Shown piece by piece: positions 21,184 to 29,435 of a stretch of DNA of 64,000 nucleotides (the stretch's first letter is position 1; every line of letters starts with the position of its first letter). The notes beneath the pieces were generated by a model. The model had not been told where the DNA came from and did no database searches. It saw only the letters and a program-made list of their open reading frames with translations. Location: NCBI GenBank assembly GCA_002841885.1, contig PHBE01000005.1:102512-166511 (forward strand), in the 5' to 3' direction. A program made the translations under genes and the position numbers. This stretch comes from Deltaproteobacteria bacterium HGW-Deltaproteobacteria-18. Lineage in GTDB: Bacteria; Desulfobacterota; Desulfovibrionia; Desulfovibrionales; Desulfomicrobiaceae.

Positions 21184-23175
21184 CTAGACAGGGATGATCT
21201 GGTAGTAATGTTTCTTGAAGATCTCGGTTTCGCCAGTGGCCGGGTCGAACTTGGAGTTAACAAAGCACTTCCACTTGGCATCGTCCAGACCCATGAAGTC
21301 TGCGCGATAGTAGAAACCGGGGTAACGGCTTTCCTGACGGAAACGAATGTGCTGCATGTGCAGACGAACGGTCCACAGTCTGTGATACTGCTCCCAGCAA
21401 CGAAGCAATTCGTGCAGGTCGCGAGCCGCCAGTTTCTTGGAGTCTTCTTCCAGCATGTCGAGCAGAGCAAAGCCTGTGTCGAGCAGTCTGTCGGAAGTGG
21501 TATACAGGGTAGCGCAACCTCCGCCGTATTCATCGGTGCACTTGATGAGGCGCATCATGAAGTTGTTGGGGGAGATGTAGTTCGGGTTGACTACCGGGTC
21601 AGTGGAAGCGCCCTTGAACTGCTCGTAGGTGTACCAAGGCTCGTAGATTTCCTTCTTCAGATCTGCAGCGGAAACAGCCAGCGTGGGCTTGAAATCCTTG
21701 TGATCCACAACCCAACGGACCATCTGCTTACCAACGATGCGGCCTTCAGCGTGAGAACCGGAGGAGAACTTATGGCCGGAAGCGCCAACGCCGTCAGCAC
21801 AAGTCCACAGACCGTTTACGGTGGTCATGCGGTTGTACACCTTGCCGTTGTCAGCCTTGACCTTGTACTCTTCGGGAACCCAAGGCTCGTTCGGACCGGA
21901 AACCCAGATACCGCAGCAACCGGAATGCGAACCGAGCAGGTAAGGCTCAGTGGGCATGATTTCGGAACCGCGCTCTTCGGGCTTGATGTTCATGGCGGCC
22001 CAGAGGTTGGCCTGACCAACGCACATATCCAGGAAGTCTTCCCAAGCTTCGGACTCAAGATGCTTCTGCTCGGCCTTGGACAGATCCTTGAAGGTGGTCT
22101 GCAGGGCGGTGGCGGTGTCCATGTAGATGGGGCCGCGACCTTCGCGCATTTCGCGAAGCATCATGTGGTTGCGCAGACAGGTCGGAATGATGTGACCCTT
22201 GGCGTAACCGCGATCTTCGTAAGGCTTCAGCATGGCGCGGTTGGTGACACAGTAGTCTTCACCCTTGGCGTTGGTGGCTTTGGCCTTGAAAAGCAGGAAC
22301 CATGCGCCGACCGGACCGTAACCGTCTTTGAAACGGGCAGGTACGAAGCGGTTTTCCATCATGGTCATTTCAGCGCCAACCTGAGCACACATGGTGTAGG
22401 TGGAACCAGCATTCCATACGGGGTACCATGCGCGACCAAGGCCTTCACCAGTGGAGCGGGGACGGTAAACGTTGACAGCGCCGCCGCATGCAACGGACAT
22501 GGCGTTGGCTTTGATGACGTACACTTTGTTTTCGCGAACCGAGAAACCGACAGCACCGGCGATACGGTTGGGCGTATTGGCGTCAAGCAGCAGCTTAACG
22601 ATGAAAATACGCTCCAAGTAACGATCGGAACCAAGGGCGTTCTTTGCGGCTTCAGCAACGATGACCTTGTAGGACTCACCGTTGATCATGATCTGCCAAC
22701 GGCCGGAACGGACAGGGGCCGCGCCGGTGCGCAGGGACATGCCCTCTTTCTTGGCCTGAGCGCCGTCCAGGTTCTTGCCGTCTTTCTTGACCCAGCAAGG
22801 CAGGCCCCATTCTTCGAACAGATGAACGGAGTCATCCACGTGGCGGCCAAGATCGTAGATCAAGTCTTCGCGAACAATACCCATGAGGTCGGTGCGGACC
22901 ATGCGGACATAGTCGTCGACATCATTTTCGCCGATATAAGTGTTGATGGCGGAAAGACCCTGAGCAACCGCGCCGCCGCGATCGACAGCAGCCTTGTCAA
23001 CCATGAGAATCTTGATGTCGCCGCCAACTTTGTCGGCCCAGCGCACTGCCTCAAAGGCAGTTCCGCAGTTACCCATACCACCACCGACCATAAGAATGTC
23101 GGTATCAATCTCAACGAGTTCGGGCTCTGCGCAGGCAAGGCCCTTGATCACGTCTTTAACAGGAATCTGAGGCAT
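21184..23175 (-). CDS. aprA: Adenylylsulfate (APS) reductase alpha subunit
   Basis: 663 residues, standard length. FAD-binding flavoprotein of the fumarate reductase type that reduces APS to sulfite and AMP through an FAD-sulfite adduct. FAD motif DILMVGGGMGNCGTAFEA starts near residue 26; substrate-channel motifs ENRFVPARFKDGYGPVGAW and GSHSGCCGIW carry the conserved Arg and His. Cytoplasmic heterodimer with AprB, which is encoded 38 bases upstream. GGAGGAA precedes the start. Confidence 0.98.
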   Translation of the reverse strand: MPQIPVKDVIKGLACAEPELVEIDTDILMVGGGMGNCGTAFEAVRWADKVGGDIKILMVDKAAVDRGGAVAQGLSAINTYIGENDVDDYVRMVRTDLMGIVREDLIYDLGRHVDDSVHLFEEWGLPCWVKKDGKNLDGAQAKKEGMSLRTGAAPVRSGRWQIMINGESYKVIVAEAAKNALGSDRYLERIFIVKLLLDANTPNRIAGAVGFSVRENKVYVIKANAMSVACGGAVNVYRPRSTGEGLGRAWYPVWNAGSTYTMCAQVGAEMTMMENRFVPARFKDGYGPVGAWFLLFKAKATNAKGEDYCVTNRAMLKPYEDRGYAKGHIIPTCLRNHMMLREMREGRGPIYMDTATALQTTFKDLSKAEQKHLESEAWEDFLDMCVGQANLWAAMNIKPEERGSEIMPTEPYLLGSHSGCCGIWVSGPNEPWVPEEYKVKADNGKVYNRMTTVNGLWTCADGVGASGHKFSSGSHAEGRIVGKQMVRWVVDHKDFKPTLAVSAADLKKEIYEPWYTYEQFKGASTDPVVNPNYISPNNFMMRLIKCTDEYGGGCATLYTTSDRLLDTGFALLDMLEEDSKKLAARDLHELLRCWEQYHRLWTVRLHMQHIRFRQESRYPGFYYRADFMGLDDAKWKCFVNSKFDPATGETEIFKKHYYQIIPV

Positions 23176-23213
23176 ATGTTCCTCCTGAAATTTCTTTCGT
23201 TTAAAGCGCCGAA

Positions 23214-23702
23214 TTAGGCGACGGCCGACTTGAAGGTGACCTTCAGGTCTGCTTCACCGATTTCAATCTTCTGGCCAAGAGCTTCTTTGGGTGTGGCCAA
23301 AGCGGTCTCAGTGAACAGAAGTTCATCTTCCAGGTTCCCGGCCTCAGGCTTGCCTTCGAAGGGCTTGATGGAACCTTCCACAGTGGTGCGGATGGGGAAC
23401 TTGAAGCGCTTTACTTCGCCATTGCGGAACTGAACGGTCCACATGATGTCTTCTGCACCGCGCAGCGGGATGCAGGTACCGCCCATGGGGGCGAAGTCAG
23501 CATACGGACGAGCGGTGATCGCGCCCTGGGGACAAATCTTGATACAGGAGTAACATTCCCAGCAAGCGGCCGGCTCCTGATTGTAAGCCTTCATCTCTAC
23601 AGGGTCCAGGATCATCAGGTCGTTAGGACAGATGTACATACAGGCAGTCTTTTCACCGCCCTTGCATCCATCACACTTTGCTGGATCAACAAAGGTTGGC
23701 AT
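23214..23702 (-). CDS. aprB: Adenylylsulfate (APS) reductase beta subunit
   Basis: 162 residues. Two [4Fe-4S] clusters are ligated by Cys10/13/21/25 with Cys47/50/53/57 in the ferredoxin domain, including the short insert between Cys13 and Cys21 seen in AprB. The C-terminal tail wraps around AprA in known structures. First gene of aprBA; a Rex-like site overlaps its promoter. Confidence 0.97.
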   Translation of the reverse strand: MPTFVDPAKCDGCKGGEKTACMYICPNDLMILDPVEMKAYNQEPAACWECYSCIKICPQGAITARPYADFAPMGGTCIPLRGAEDIMWTVQFRNGEVKRFKFPIRTTVEGSIKPFEGKPEAGNLEDELLFTETALATPKEALGQKIEIGEADLKVTFKSAVA

Positions 23703-23779
23703 AATTCCTCCGAATAAAGAGTTTAAAACAACTTAGCCACAGGCCCGAAACAAACAAAAATTGTACACAAGCTTTTCGC

Positions 23780-23797
23780 TTGTGAATCTTTTATCAA
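23780..23797. promoter_or_regulatory. Rex-like operator upstream of aprB
   Basis: TTGTGAATCTTTTATCAA fits the Rex consensus TTGTGAA-N4-TTCACAA with two mismatches in the right half. On the minus strand it sits at the -35 region of a possible promoter (TTCACA, 15-16 base spacer, TACAAT). A near-identical site lies upstream of sat (25277-25294). Confidence 0.5.
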
Positions 23798-23869
23798 AGC
23801 CCTTTTGCCGTGTCAAGCCGCATATTGACAATCATAGGCCATGCCGGACTTCAAGTCGCAAGGCCAAAT

Positions 23870-23899
23870 CAACAGAGCGGACAAAAGTCCGCCCTGTTG
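23870..23899 (-). terminator. Hairpin downstream of sat
   Basis: CAACAGAGCGGAC (23870-23882) pairs with GTCCGCCCTGTTG (23887-23899) except for one mismatch. It lies just after the sat stop, but no good T run follows, so termination may need help from Rho. Confidence 0.5.
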
Positions 23900-23912
23900 G
23901 TTGAAATCAAAA

Positions 23913-25181
23913 CTACATGGCTGCGCCGGAAGCGGCACCCTGCATCTTCACTTCGACCTTCTCGGTCAAAGTGGAGTAGTACTCGCGCAGGATGACGAGG
24001 ACTTCGTCACGACCGAAGTGATCAACAACCTCGGCGCCTTCGGACAGAGCCTTGCGCAGCTTGGTGCCGGACAGAACGACGCGGTCATCCTTGCTGTGCG
24101 GGCAGGTGCGCAGGGAAGCCATACCGTCGCACTTGTAGCAGTAGAAGGTCCAGTCGATCTTCATGGGCTGGGTGATCAGATCCTTGCCAACGCCCAGGTT
24201 CTTGGGAACGCGGTCAAAGATTTCCTGGGCTTCGAACAGGCCGTAGAAGTCACCAACGCCTGCATGGTCGCGGCCGATCAGCATGTCGGAAACGCCGTAG
24301 TTCTGGCGGAAGGTGGCGTGCAGCAGGCCTTCACGGGGTCCGGCATAACGCATGTCGAGAGGGTAGCCGCCCTGAACGACGTTGGCCTTGACAAAGTACT
24401 TGTCAATGAGGGTGTCGATGCACTTGATGCGAACTTCGGCCGGGATGTCGCCGGGCTTCAAGTTGCCGACCAGGGAGTGAATGAAAACGCCGTCACATAC
24501 TTCGACAGCGATCTTGGCCAGATATTCGTGAGAGCGGTGCATGGGGTTACGCAGCTGCAGGGCGGCAACCTTGCTCCAGCCCTTTTCTTCGAAGGTGGCG
24601 CGGGCTTCGGCAGGGGACATGTAGCAACCGGGGAATCTGTCGCGATAGTCGCCTTCGGAGAGAACTTTGACAGGGCCGGCAACGTTGTATTTCTTCTGGG
24701 CCAAAACCATCTGCACGCCGGGGTGATCCTTGGGTGCGATGTCCCAGAACTTGTCATCGGCGGACTCTTCGCCCTGACCCTTGTAGACCTTCTCGCATTC
24801 CCACTTCTTGTCGGCGTCAGTCATTTCGTAAACTTCGGTGACCTTCATGGTGGCCATGAAGACGCCCTTCTTGGGGTCGAACAGAGCGATCTCTTCGCCA
24901 ACCTTCACTTCTTCATCCACATCCAGGGTCACGGGCACGGGCCAGAAGGTGCCGTCAGCCAAGGTGAAATTTTCACACACGGACTTCCAGTCAGCCTTGG
25001 TCATGAAGCCGCTCAGCGGGCTGAAGCCGCCGATGCCCATCATGATCAGGTCGCCTTTGGCGCGGGGGCTGATGTCGATCTTCTTCAGTCCTTCGGCCTT
25101 TTTCTGCTCGGCAGCCAATTCGGCACCCTGAAGCAGACAGCAAACCAAACCTTTTCCACCATGCGGGGGTACGAGAGCCAT
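23913..25181 (-). CDS. sat: Dissimilatory sulfate adenylyltransferase (ATP sulfurylase)
   Basis: 422 residues. Makes APS from sulfate and ATP, the activation step of sulfate reduction. Signature motifs are [18 protein letters not shown] (the QXRNP-type site) and [12 protein letters not shown]; cysteines in [17 protein letters not shown] suggest the metal site seen in SRB enzymes. No APS kinase domain, as expected. Monocistronic, with its own upstream region holding two Rex-like motifs; AGGAGG precedes the start. Confidence 0.98.
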   Translation of the reverse strand: MALVPPHGGKGLVCCLLQGAELAAEQKKAEGLKKIDISPRAKGDLIMMGIGGFSPLSGFMTKADWKSVCENFTLADGTFWPVPVTLDVDEEVKVGEEIALFDPKKGVFMATMKVTEVYEMTDADKKWECEKVYKGQGEESADDKFWDIAPKDHPGVQMVLAQKKYNVAGPVKVLSEGDYRDRFPGCYMSPAEARATFEEKGWSKVAALQLRNPMHRSHEYLAKIAVEVCDGVFIHSLVGNLKPGDIPAEVRIKCIDTLIDKYFVKANVVQGGYPLDMRYAGPREGLLHATFRQNYGVSDMLIGRDHAGVGDFYGLFEAQEIFDRVPKNLGVGKDLITQPMKIDWTFYCYKCDGMASLRTCPHSKDDRVVLSGTKLRKALSEGAEVVDHFGRDEVLVILREYYSTLTEKVEVKMQGAASGAAM

Positions 25182-25205
25182 AACGTGGATCCTCCTAAAT
25201 ATAGT

Positions 25206-25223
25206 TTGTTTTTATTTTCACAA
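25206..25223. promoter_or_regulatory. Weaker Rex-like half-site upstream of sat
   Basis: On the minus strand TTGTGAAAATAAAAACAA: perfect left half TTGTGAA, degenerate right half. It lies about 25 bases from the sat start. Confidence 0.35.
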
Positions 25224-25276
25224 ATAAAAAAACGGAGACCCCTTTTTGCTTCCCAACGAGCTTCTTGTCAACCGTT

Positions 25277-25294
25277 TTGTGATTTTTTTATCAA
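25277..25294. promoter_or_regulatory. Rex-like operator upstream of sat
   Basis: TTGTGATTTTTTTATCAA has the same length, ends and right half (TTATCAA) as the motif before aprB. In D. vulgaris Rex is known to repress sat in response to the NADH/NAD ratio; the match here is by eye. Confidence 0.5.
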
Positions 25295-25531
25295 CCGCGC
25301 AATTATCCGTCAAACGTTGCCTGACAGGATCCGCGCAATCGAGCGGATCCAGCTGCCTATTTCCAGCACTTCTTTCAATTTATTATATTATTTCAGCATA
25401 TTGTAATTATATTGAACAATAACCGCTTGCAATCCGTAAAGTCTTATTGTTAAAGAACACTTTTGATAGCATCTTTCATCATGCGTCCATGCACCCATGG
25501 ACAACAACCTCCCTAGCCTGAAAGAATTCGC

Positions 25532-27172
25532 ATGGCCGAAAAACATAATACTCTATCTCTGACGCAGGAACTGGCGCAACTCGACGAAAGACTCGTGTCC
25601 CTTCTCATGACCCGGACCAACCTTTTGTCCCGAGCGGCCTCAACCAGACGCTCCAAAAATCTCGGCATCACTGATCCCAACCAGGAAAAAGTGCTGTGGC
25701 AGGTTTGGCGCGACGCATCCAAGGCCGACAATCTGGAGCCCCAGATTCTCAAAAAAATCTTCCACCTCTCAAACAACCTCTCCTACGCCAGGGTCGAGCG
25801 TAATTCCTCCAATGAAAAGCCTCTGTGCCTCTTCCCCCGGCGCAAGCCTGTGGAAATAGATCTCGACGCTCCCCGAGACCAGATCCTGCGCAGCATGATG
25901 TTTTTTCTCGGAGCCACGAACTCCTCGCCGCTGACCATCGCTCCATTCCAGGGAAACGACATTTCCCTCGAATTGATCAATGCCCTGAACCTCTGCGGGT
26001 TCAAGCTCACGTTCCAGAACCGGCAATGCGAAGCCCAGCCCGTCGAATCCTGGTCCATGGACAACAAGATCATCTATGCCGGGCAGAGCAAATTCCATTT
26101 CTACCTCCTGCTGTGCCTTGCCCTCGGACAGGTGACCCGGGCCAAGTTTACCGGTTCCACGAAACTCAAGATTCATGACGTCAGGCCGGTGCAGGATCTC
26201 CTGCCGCAGCTTGGCGCCCGGCTTACGGTCGTGGAACCGCACAGCTACGGTTTGCCCGTCCGGATCGAAAGCAGCGGTCAACTCCCGGAGACTATCTCCA
26301 TACCCAAGGGCGTCTCCAAAAAATTCGTACTGGCGCTTGTTGTCGCAGCCACGACCTACAAGTCCGGCCTTTCGATCCTGCTCCATGAATCCTTTTCAAG
26401 CAGCAAGCTGCTACGCAAAGGGATCGGTTTTCTGCAGGAGCATATTCCGGAGCTTCAGTTCGAGGGGCTGAGCATCATCGTCCCTCCCGCGCCCATCAGT
26501 CTTGACATCTCGGCGGTGGACATCCCCGTCGATCCTCTGATGAGCCTCCATCTGCTGGTCCTGCCGTTCTTTACCGACGGGCAGGTCGTACTGCATGGCA
26601 AATGGCCCCATTACGCGCCCCACCTCCAGGACATCATGGACATCCTGCACGAGTTCGGACTTCGGGTCAGCGTCCAGGGCGGTCAGATCACCTCGAGCAT
26701 GGGCCACAGGCCCCAGAAACTATCCATAGACATAACCTCCTGCCAGGAATACCTGCCTTTGGTGCTGGCCATGTCCATGGGACTGCGCGGCCAGTGCGCC
26801 ATCACCCTGGACACAACGCGAGAGGATGTCGACTACGCTCAGGACCTGCTTGAGAATCTTGGTGCCGGATATGCCATTGAGCCGGGACTGCTGCAGCTCG
26901 GACTGGCCAACGCCAAGAAAGTCAGCGAATCGCCTTGGCAAAGCCCGGGTCCCTACTGGACTCTGGCCGGATCGCTCATTTCCTTTACCCATCCGGGGGT
27001 CTGCATGACCAATGCGGACAACATCTCATCGGCCTGGCCCTGGTTCTGGAAAATTTTCATGAACCTTCCATGTCCTCAAAACTTCATAAATTCCGCACGG
27101 ATCGAAGAACAGGTAGACGAAACTCACGATGACAAGCCAAAGCGTAAAAGAATCAGAATCACAACAGATTGA
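25532..27172 (+). CDS. Divergent chorismate mutase-like / EPSP synthase-like fusion
   Basis: 546 residues. Residues 8-90 look like an AroQ chorismate mutase helix (LDERLVSLLMTRTNLLSRAAS). From about 108 the protein follows the EPSP synthase (AroA) layout: EIDLDAPRDQILRSMMFFLG replaces the usual PGxKSxSxR start, GSTKLKIHDVRPVQDLLPQLGA matches the RPI-DLL-LG region, and PKGVSKKFVLALVVAATT matches the SQ-TALL strand. Catalytic Lys-Ser of the first motif and the LGNAGTA-like loop are not conserved, so enzyme activity is doubtful. The C-terminus is basic (KPKRKRIRI). Alternative: an active but highly divergent AroA. Confidence 0.65.
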   Translation: MAEKHNTLSLTQELAQLDERLVSLLMTRTNLLSRAASTRRSKNLGITDPNQEKVLWQVWRDASKADNLEPQILKKIFHLSNNLSYARVERNSSNEKPLCLFPRRKPVEIDLDAPRDQILRSMMFFLGATNSSPLTIAPFQGNDISLELINALNLCGFKLTFQNRQCEAQPVESWSMDNKIIYAGQSKFHFYLLLCLALGQVTRAKFTGSTKLKIHDVRPVQDLLPQLGARLTVVEPHSYGLPVRIESSGQLPETISIPKGVSKKFVLALVVAATTYKSGLSILLHESFSSSKLLRKGIGFLQEHIPELQFEGLSIIVPPAPISLDISAVDIPVDPLMSLHLLVLPFFTDGQVVLHGKWPHYAPHLQDIMDILHEFGLRVSVQGGQITSSMGHRPQKLSIDITSCQEYLPLVLAMSMGLRGQCAITLDTTREDVDYAQDLLENLGAGYAIEPGLLQLGLANAKKVSESPWQSPGPYWTLAGSLISFTHPGVCMTNADNISSAWPWFWKIFMNLPCPQNFINSARIEEQVDETHDDKPKRKRIRITTD

Positions 27173-27377
27173 GACCATTGAAAAGGAAATCGGCAGGTTC
27201 AGAGCCGAGCAGGCCGAAGCCCAGGCTAAGGTCAAGGAATTGCTGCAACGCGAAGACCCCGCGAGCGGCATTACTTTTCACGAGGACATTTTCCGGCTGC
27301 AGCAGGACAAACTGCGCCTGGACACTGAAATTCAGATTCTGCAAGTCAAGCTCAGACGGCTTGCATCCACTTGGTAA
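27129..27377 (+). CDS. Small coiled-coil protein
   Basis: 82 residues overlapping the end of the EPSPS-like gene by 44 bases in another frame. Residues 8-78 are Glu/Lys/Gln-rich with hydrophobic heptads (IEKEIGRFRAEQAEAQAKVK), predicting a coiled coil. Support for a real gene: it ends 13 bases before a strong terminator and otherwise the upstream gene would leave a 218-base trailer. Function not recognised; the start has only a weak ribosome site. Confidence 0.6.
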   Translation: MTSQSVKESESQQIETIEKEIGRFRAEQAEAQAKVKELLQREDPASGITFHEDIFRLQQDKLRLDTEIQILQVKLRRLASTW

Positions 27378-27390
27378 GCCCAACGATTCA

Positions 27391-27420
27391 GGCTCCCAGC
27401 TTCGGCTGGGAGCCTTTTTT
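27391..27420 (+). terminator. Terminator after the coiled-coil gene
   Basis: Perfect 10-bp stem GGCTCCCAGC / GCTGGGAGCC with a TTCG loop, followed by six T. Confidence 0.95.
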
Positions 27421-27455
27421 CAAAAATATTCAACGGCTAAATTGAAGGAGCGCGC

Positions 27456-29378
27456 ATGAACCAAAACCTTACTCAGAAGATCATCGCGGCGCACCTCGTT
27501 GAAGGCGATATGCAGCCCGGAAACGAAGTGGCCATCAAGATAGACCAAACCCTGACCCAGGATGCCACCGGGACCATGGCGTACCTGCAGTGGGAGGCCA
27601 TTGGCCTGCCACGGGTGAAGACGGAGCTTTCCGTCAGCTATGTCGATCACAACACCCTGCAGATGGGCTTTCGCAATCCCGACGACCACCGTTACCTGCG
27701 TAGCGTGGCTGCCAAGTACGGAATCGTCTTCTCCCCTCCCGGCACCGGCATCTGCCACCAACTGCATCTGGAAAATTTCGCGATTCCAGGCAAAACCCTC
27801 ATCGGATCCGACTCCCACACGCCGACAGCCGGCGGCATCGGCAGCCTGTCCATGGGCGCCGGCGGCCTCTCGGTTGCGCTGGCCATGGCCGGAGAGCCTT
27901 ACACCATCACCATGCCCAAGGTCTTCAAGATCCGGCTTGAAGGACAGCTGACCGGTCATGCCTCGGCCAAGGACGTCATCCTGCACCTGCTCGGCATCCT
28001 GACCGTTAAGGGCGGCGTGGGCGCGGTCATGGAATACCATGGCCCGGGCGTGGCCACCCTGAGCGTACCGGAACGCGCGACCATCACCAATATGGGCGCG
28101 GAACTGGGCGCAACGGCTTCCATCTTCCCAAGCGACGAGCAGACTCGCGCATTTCTTGCGCTCATGGGCAGGGAAAGCGACTTCACGCCCCTGGCCGCCG
28201 ACGAAGGCGCGACGTATGATCGGGAAATCGTCATCGACCTCAGCACCCTCGTTCCCCTGGCCGCCCGGCCGCACATGCCCGACAGGGTCGTCCCCGTGGC
28301 CGAACTGGACGGAATGAATGTCGATCAGGTGGCCATCGGTTCCTGCACCAACTCCTCCTACTCGGACCTGCAGAGCGTGGCCCAGATCCTCAAGGGCGAA
28401 CACATCGCCCCGAATACCGACCTGCTTCTGTCTCCGGGCTCCAAGCAGGTGCTCAAGATGCTCATGAGCGAAGGCCTGCTCGATCTCATCCTCGATGCCG
28501 GCGGACGACTCATGGAATGCTCCTGCGGCCCGTGCATAGGCATGGGCGGCTCACCTTCGAGCGGCGGCGTCAGCGCCCGGACCTTCAACCGTAACTTCGA
28601 GGGTCGCAGCGGAACCCAGGACGGACAGGTTTATCTCGTGAGCCCCATCACTGCCGCTTTTTGCGCCCTGAACGGCAAGTTCACCGATCCTGCGACCTGG
28701 ACCAAGACTGTTTCCAAGCCTTCCCTGCCGGCCTTGGCACCGTCCATCCGCCACCTTTTCGCCTTCCCGCCCAAGGATGGGGGCGAGGTTGAAATCATGC
28801 GCGGACCCAACATCGTGCCCCTGTCGCCCTTCGACAGGTTGCCGAAGGTCCTGGATCTGCCCGTGCTGATCAAGGTCGCGGACAACATCACCACCGACCA
28901 CATCATGCCCGCCGGTGCGGCCATCACCGCCCTGCGCTCCAACATTCCGGCCATCAGCAGGCATGTCTTCGAACGCGTGGACAAGGACTTCGTGGCCCGG
29001 GCTGAAGCCGCCGGCCAAGGGCTCATCCTTGGCGGCGAGAACTACGGACAGGGATCCAGCCGTGAGCATGCGGCGCTGGCACCCCGTCATCTGGGAGTCC
29101 GGGTGGTTCTGACAAAATCCTTTGCCCGCATTCACAAGGCAAACCTGATCAATTTCGGCATCCTCCCCCTGATGCTCGCCAACGAGGCCGACTACGACGC
29201 GCTGGCCCAGGGCGATGTGCTCCGTATAGGGCTCGACGCTCTCGCACCCGGAGCGGCTCTTTCGGCCTCGACTTCGGACGGCAGGCAGCTCACGCTGACC
29301 CACGATTTGACGGGTAATGAAATAGCCATTATCAAGGCTGGCGGTTTGCTAAATTACGTCAACGACAGGCAAAAATAA
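27456..29378 (+). CDS. acn: Aconitate hydratase
   Basis: 640 residues, the shorter aconitase form found in many anaerobes. Isomerises citrate and isocitrate through cis-aconitate. [4Fe-4S] ligands are the Cys of GSCTNSSYSD and the two of CSCGPCIG; SDSHTPTAGGIGSL and ENYGQGSSREHAAL are active-site motifs. The swivel domain occupies about 500-640. GAAGGAG precedes the start. It could feed glutamate and biomass synthesis. Distinction from homoaconitase rests on overall similarity. Confidence 0.93.
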   Translation: MNQNLTQKIIAAHLVEGDMQPGNEVAIKIDQTLTQDATGTMAYLQWEAIGLPRVKTELSVSYVDHNTLQMGFRNPDDHRYLRSVAAKYGIVFSPPGTGICHQLHLENFAIPGKTLIGSDSHTPTAGGIGSLSMGAGGLSVALAMAGEPYTITMPKVFKIRLEGQLTGHASAKDVILHLLGILTVKGGVGAVMEYHGPGVATLSVPERATITNMGAELGATASIFPSDEQTRAFLALMGRESDFTPLAADEGATYDREIVIDLSTLVPLAARPHMPDRVVPVAELDGMNVDQVAIGSCTNSSYSDLQSVAQILKGEHIAPNTDLLLSPGSKQVLKMLMSEGLLDLILDAGGRLMECSCGPCIGMGGSPSSGGVSARTFNRNFEGRSGTQDGQVYLVSPITAAFCALNGKFTDPATWTKTVSKPSLPALAPSIRHLFAFPPKDGGEVEIMRGPNIVPLSPFDRLPKVLDLPVLIKVADNITTDHIMPAGAAITALRSNIPAISRHVFERVDKDFVARAEAAGQGLILGGENYGQGSSREHAALAPRHLGVRVVLTKSFARIHKANLINFGILPLMLANEADYDALAQGDVLRIGLDALAPGAALSASTSDGRQLTLTHDLTGNEIAIIKAGGLLNYVNDRQK

Positions 29379-29435
29379 AAGTCTCTCGGGACAGTTCCCA
29401 TTATTTTTAACTTCAGACTCTTTGTCGGAGATTCC

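Larger units (their letters stand above)
25182..25531. other. Divergent regulatory region sat / EPSPS-like gene
   Basis: 350 bases without a gene. The half near sat holds Rex-like motifs at 25206-25223 and 25277-25294 and a consensus TTGACA on the minus strand at 25265-25270. The other half (25370-25450) is AT-rich and probably carries the plus-strand promoter. Confidence 0.6.

Noticed and set aside
21172..23217. 681-codon plus-strand frame opposite aprA
   Set aside because: Fully covered by aprA on the other strand, with no ribosome site or known motif.
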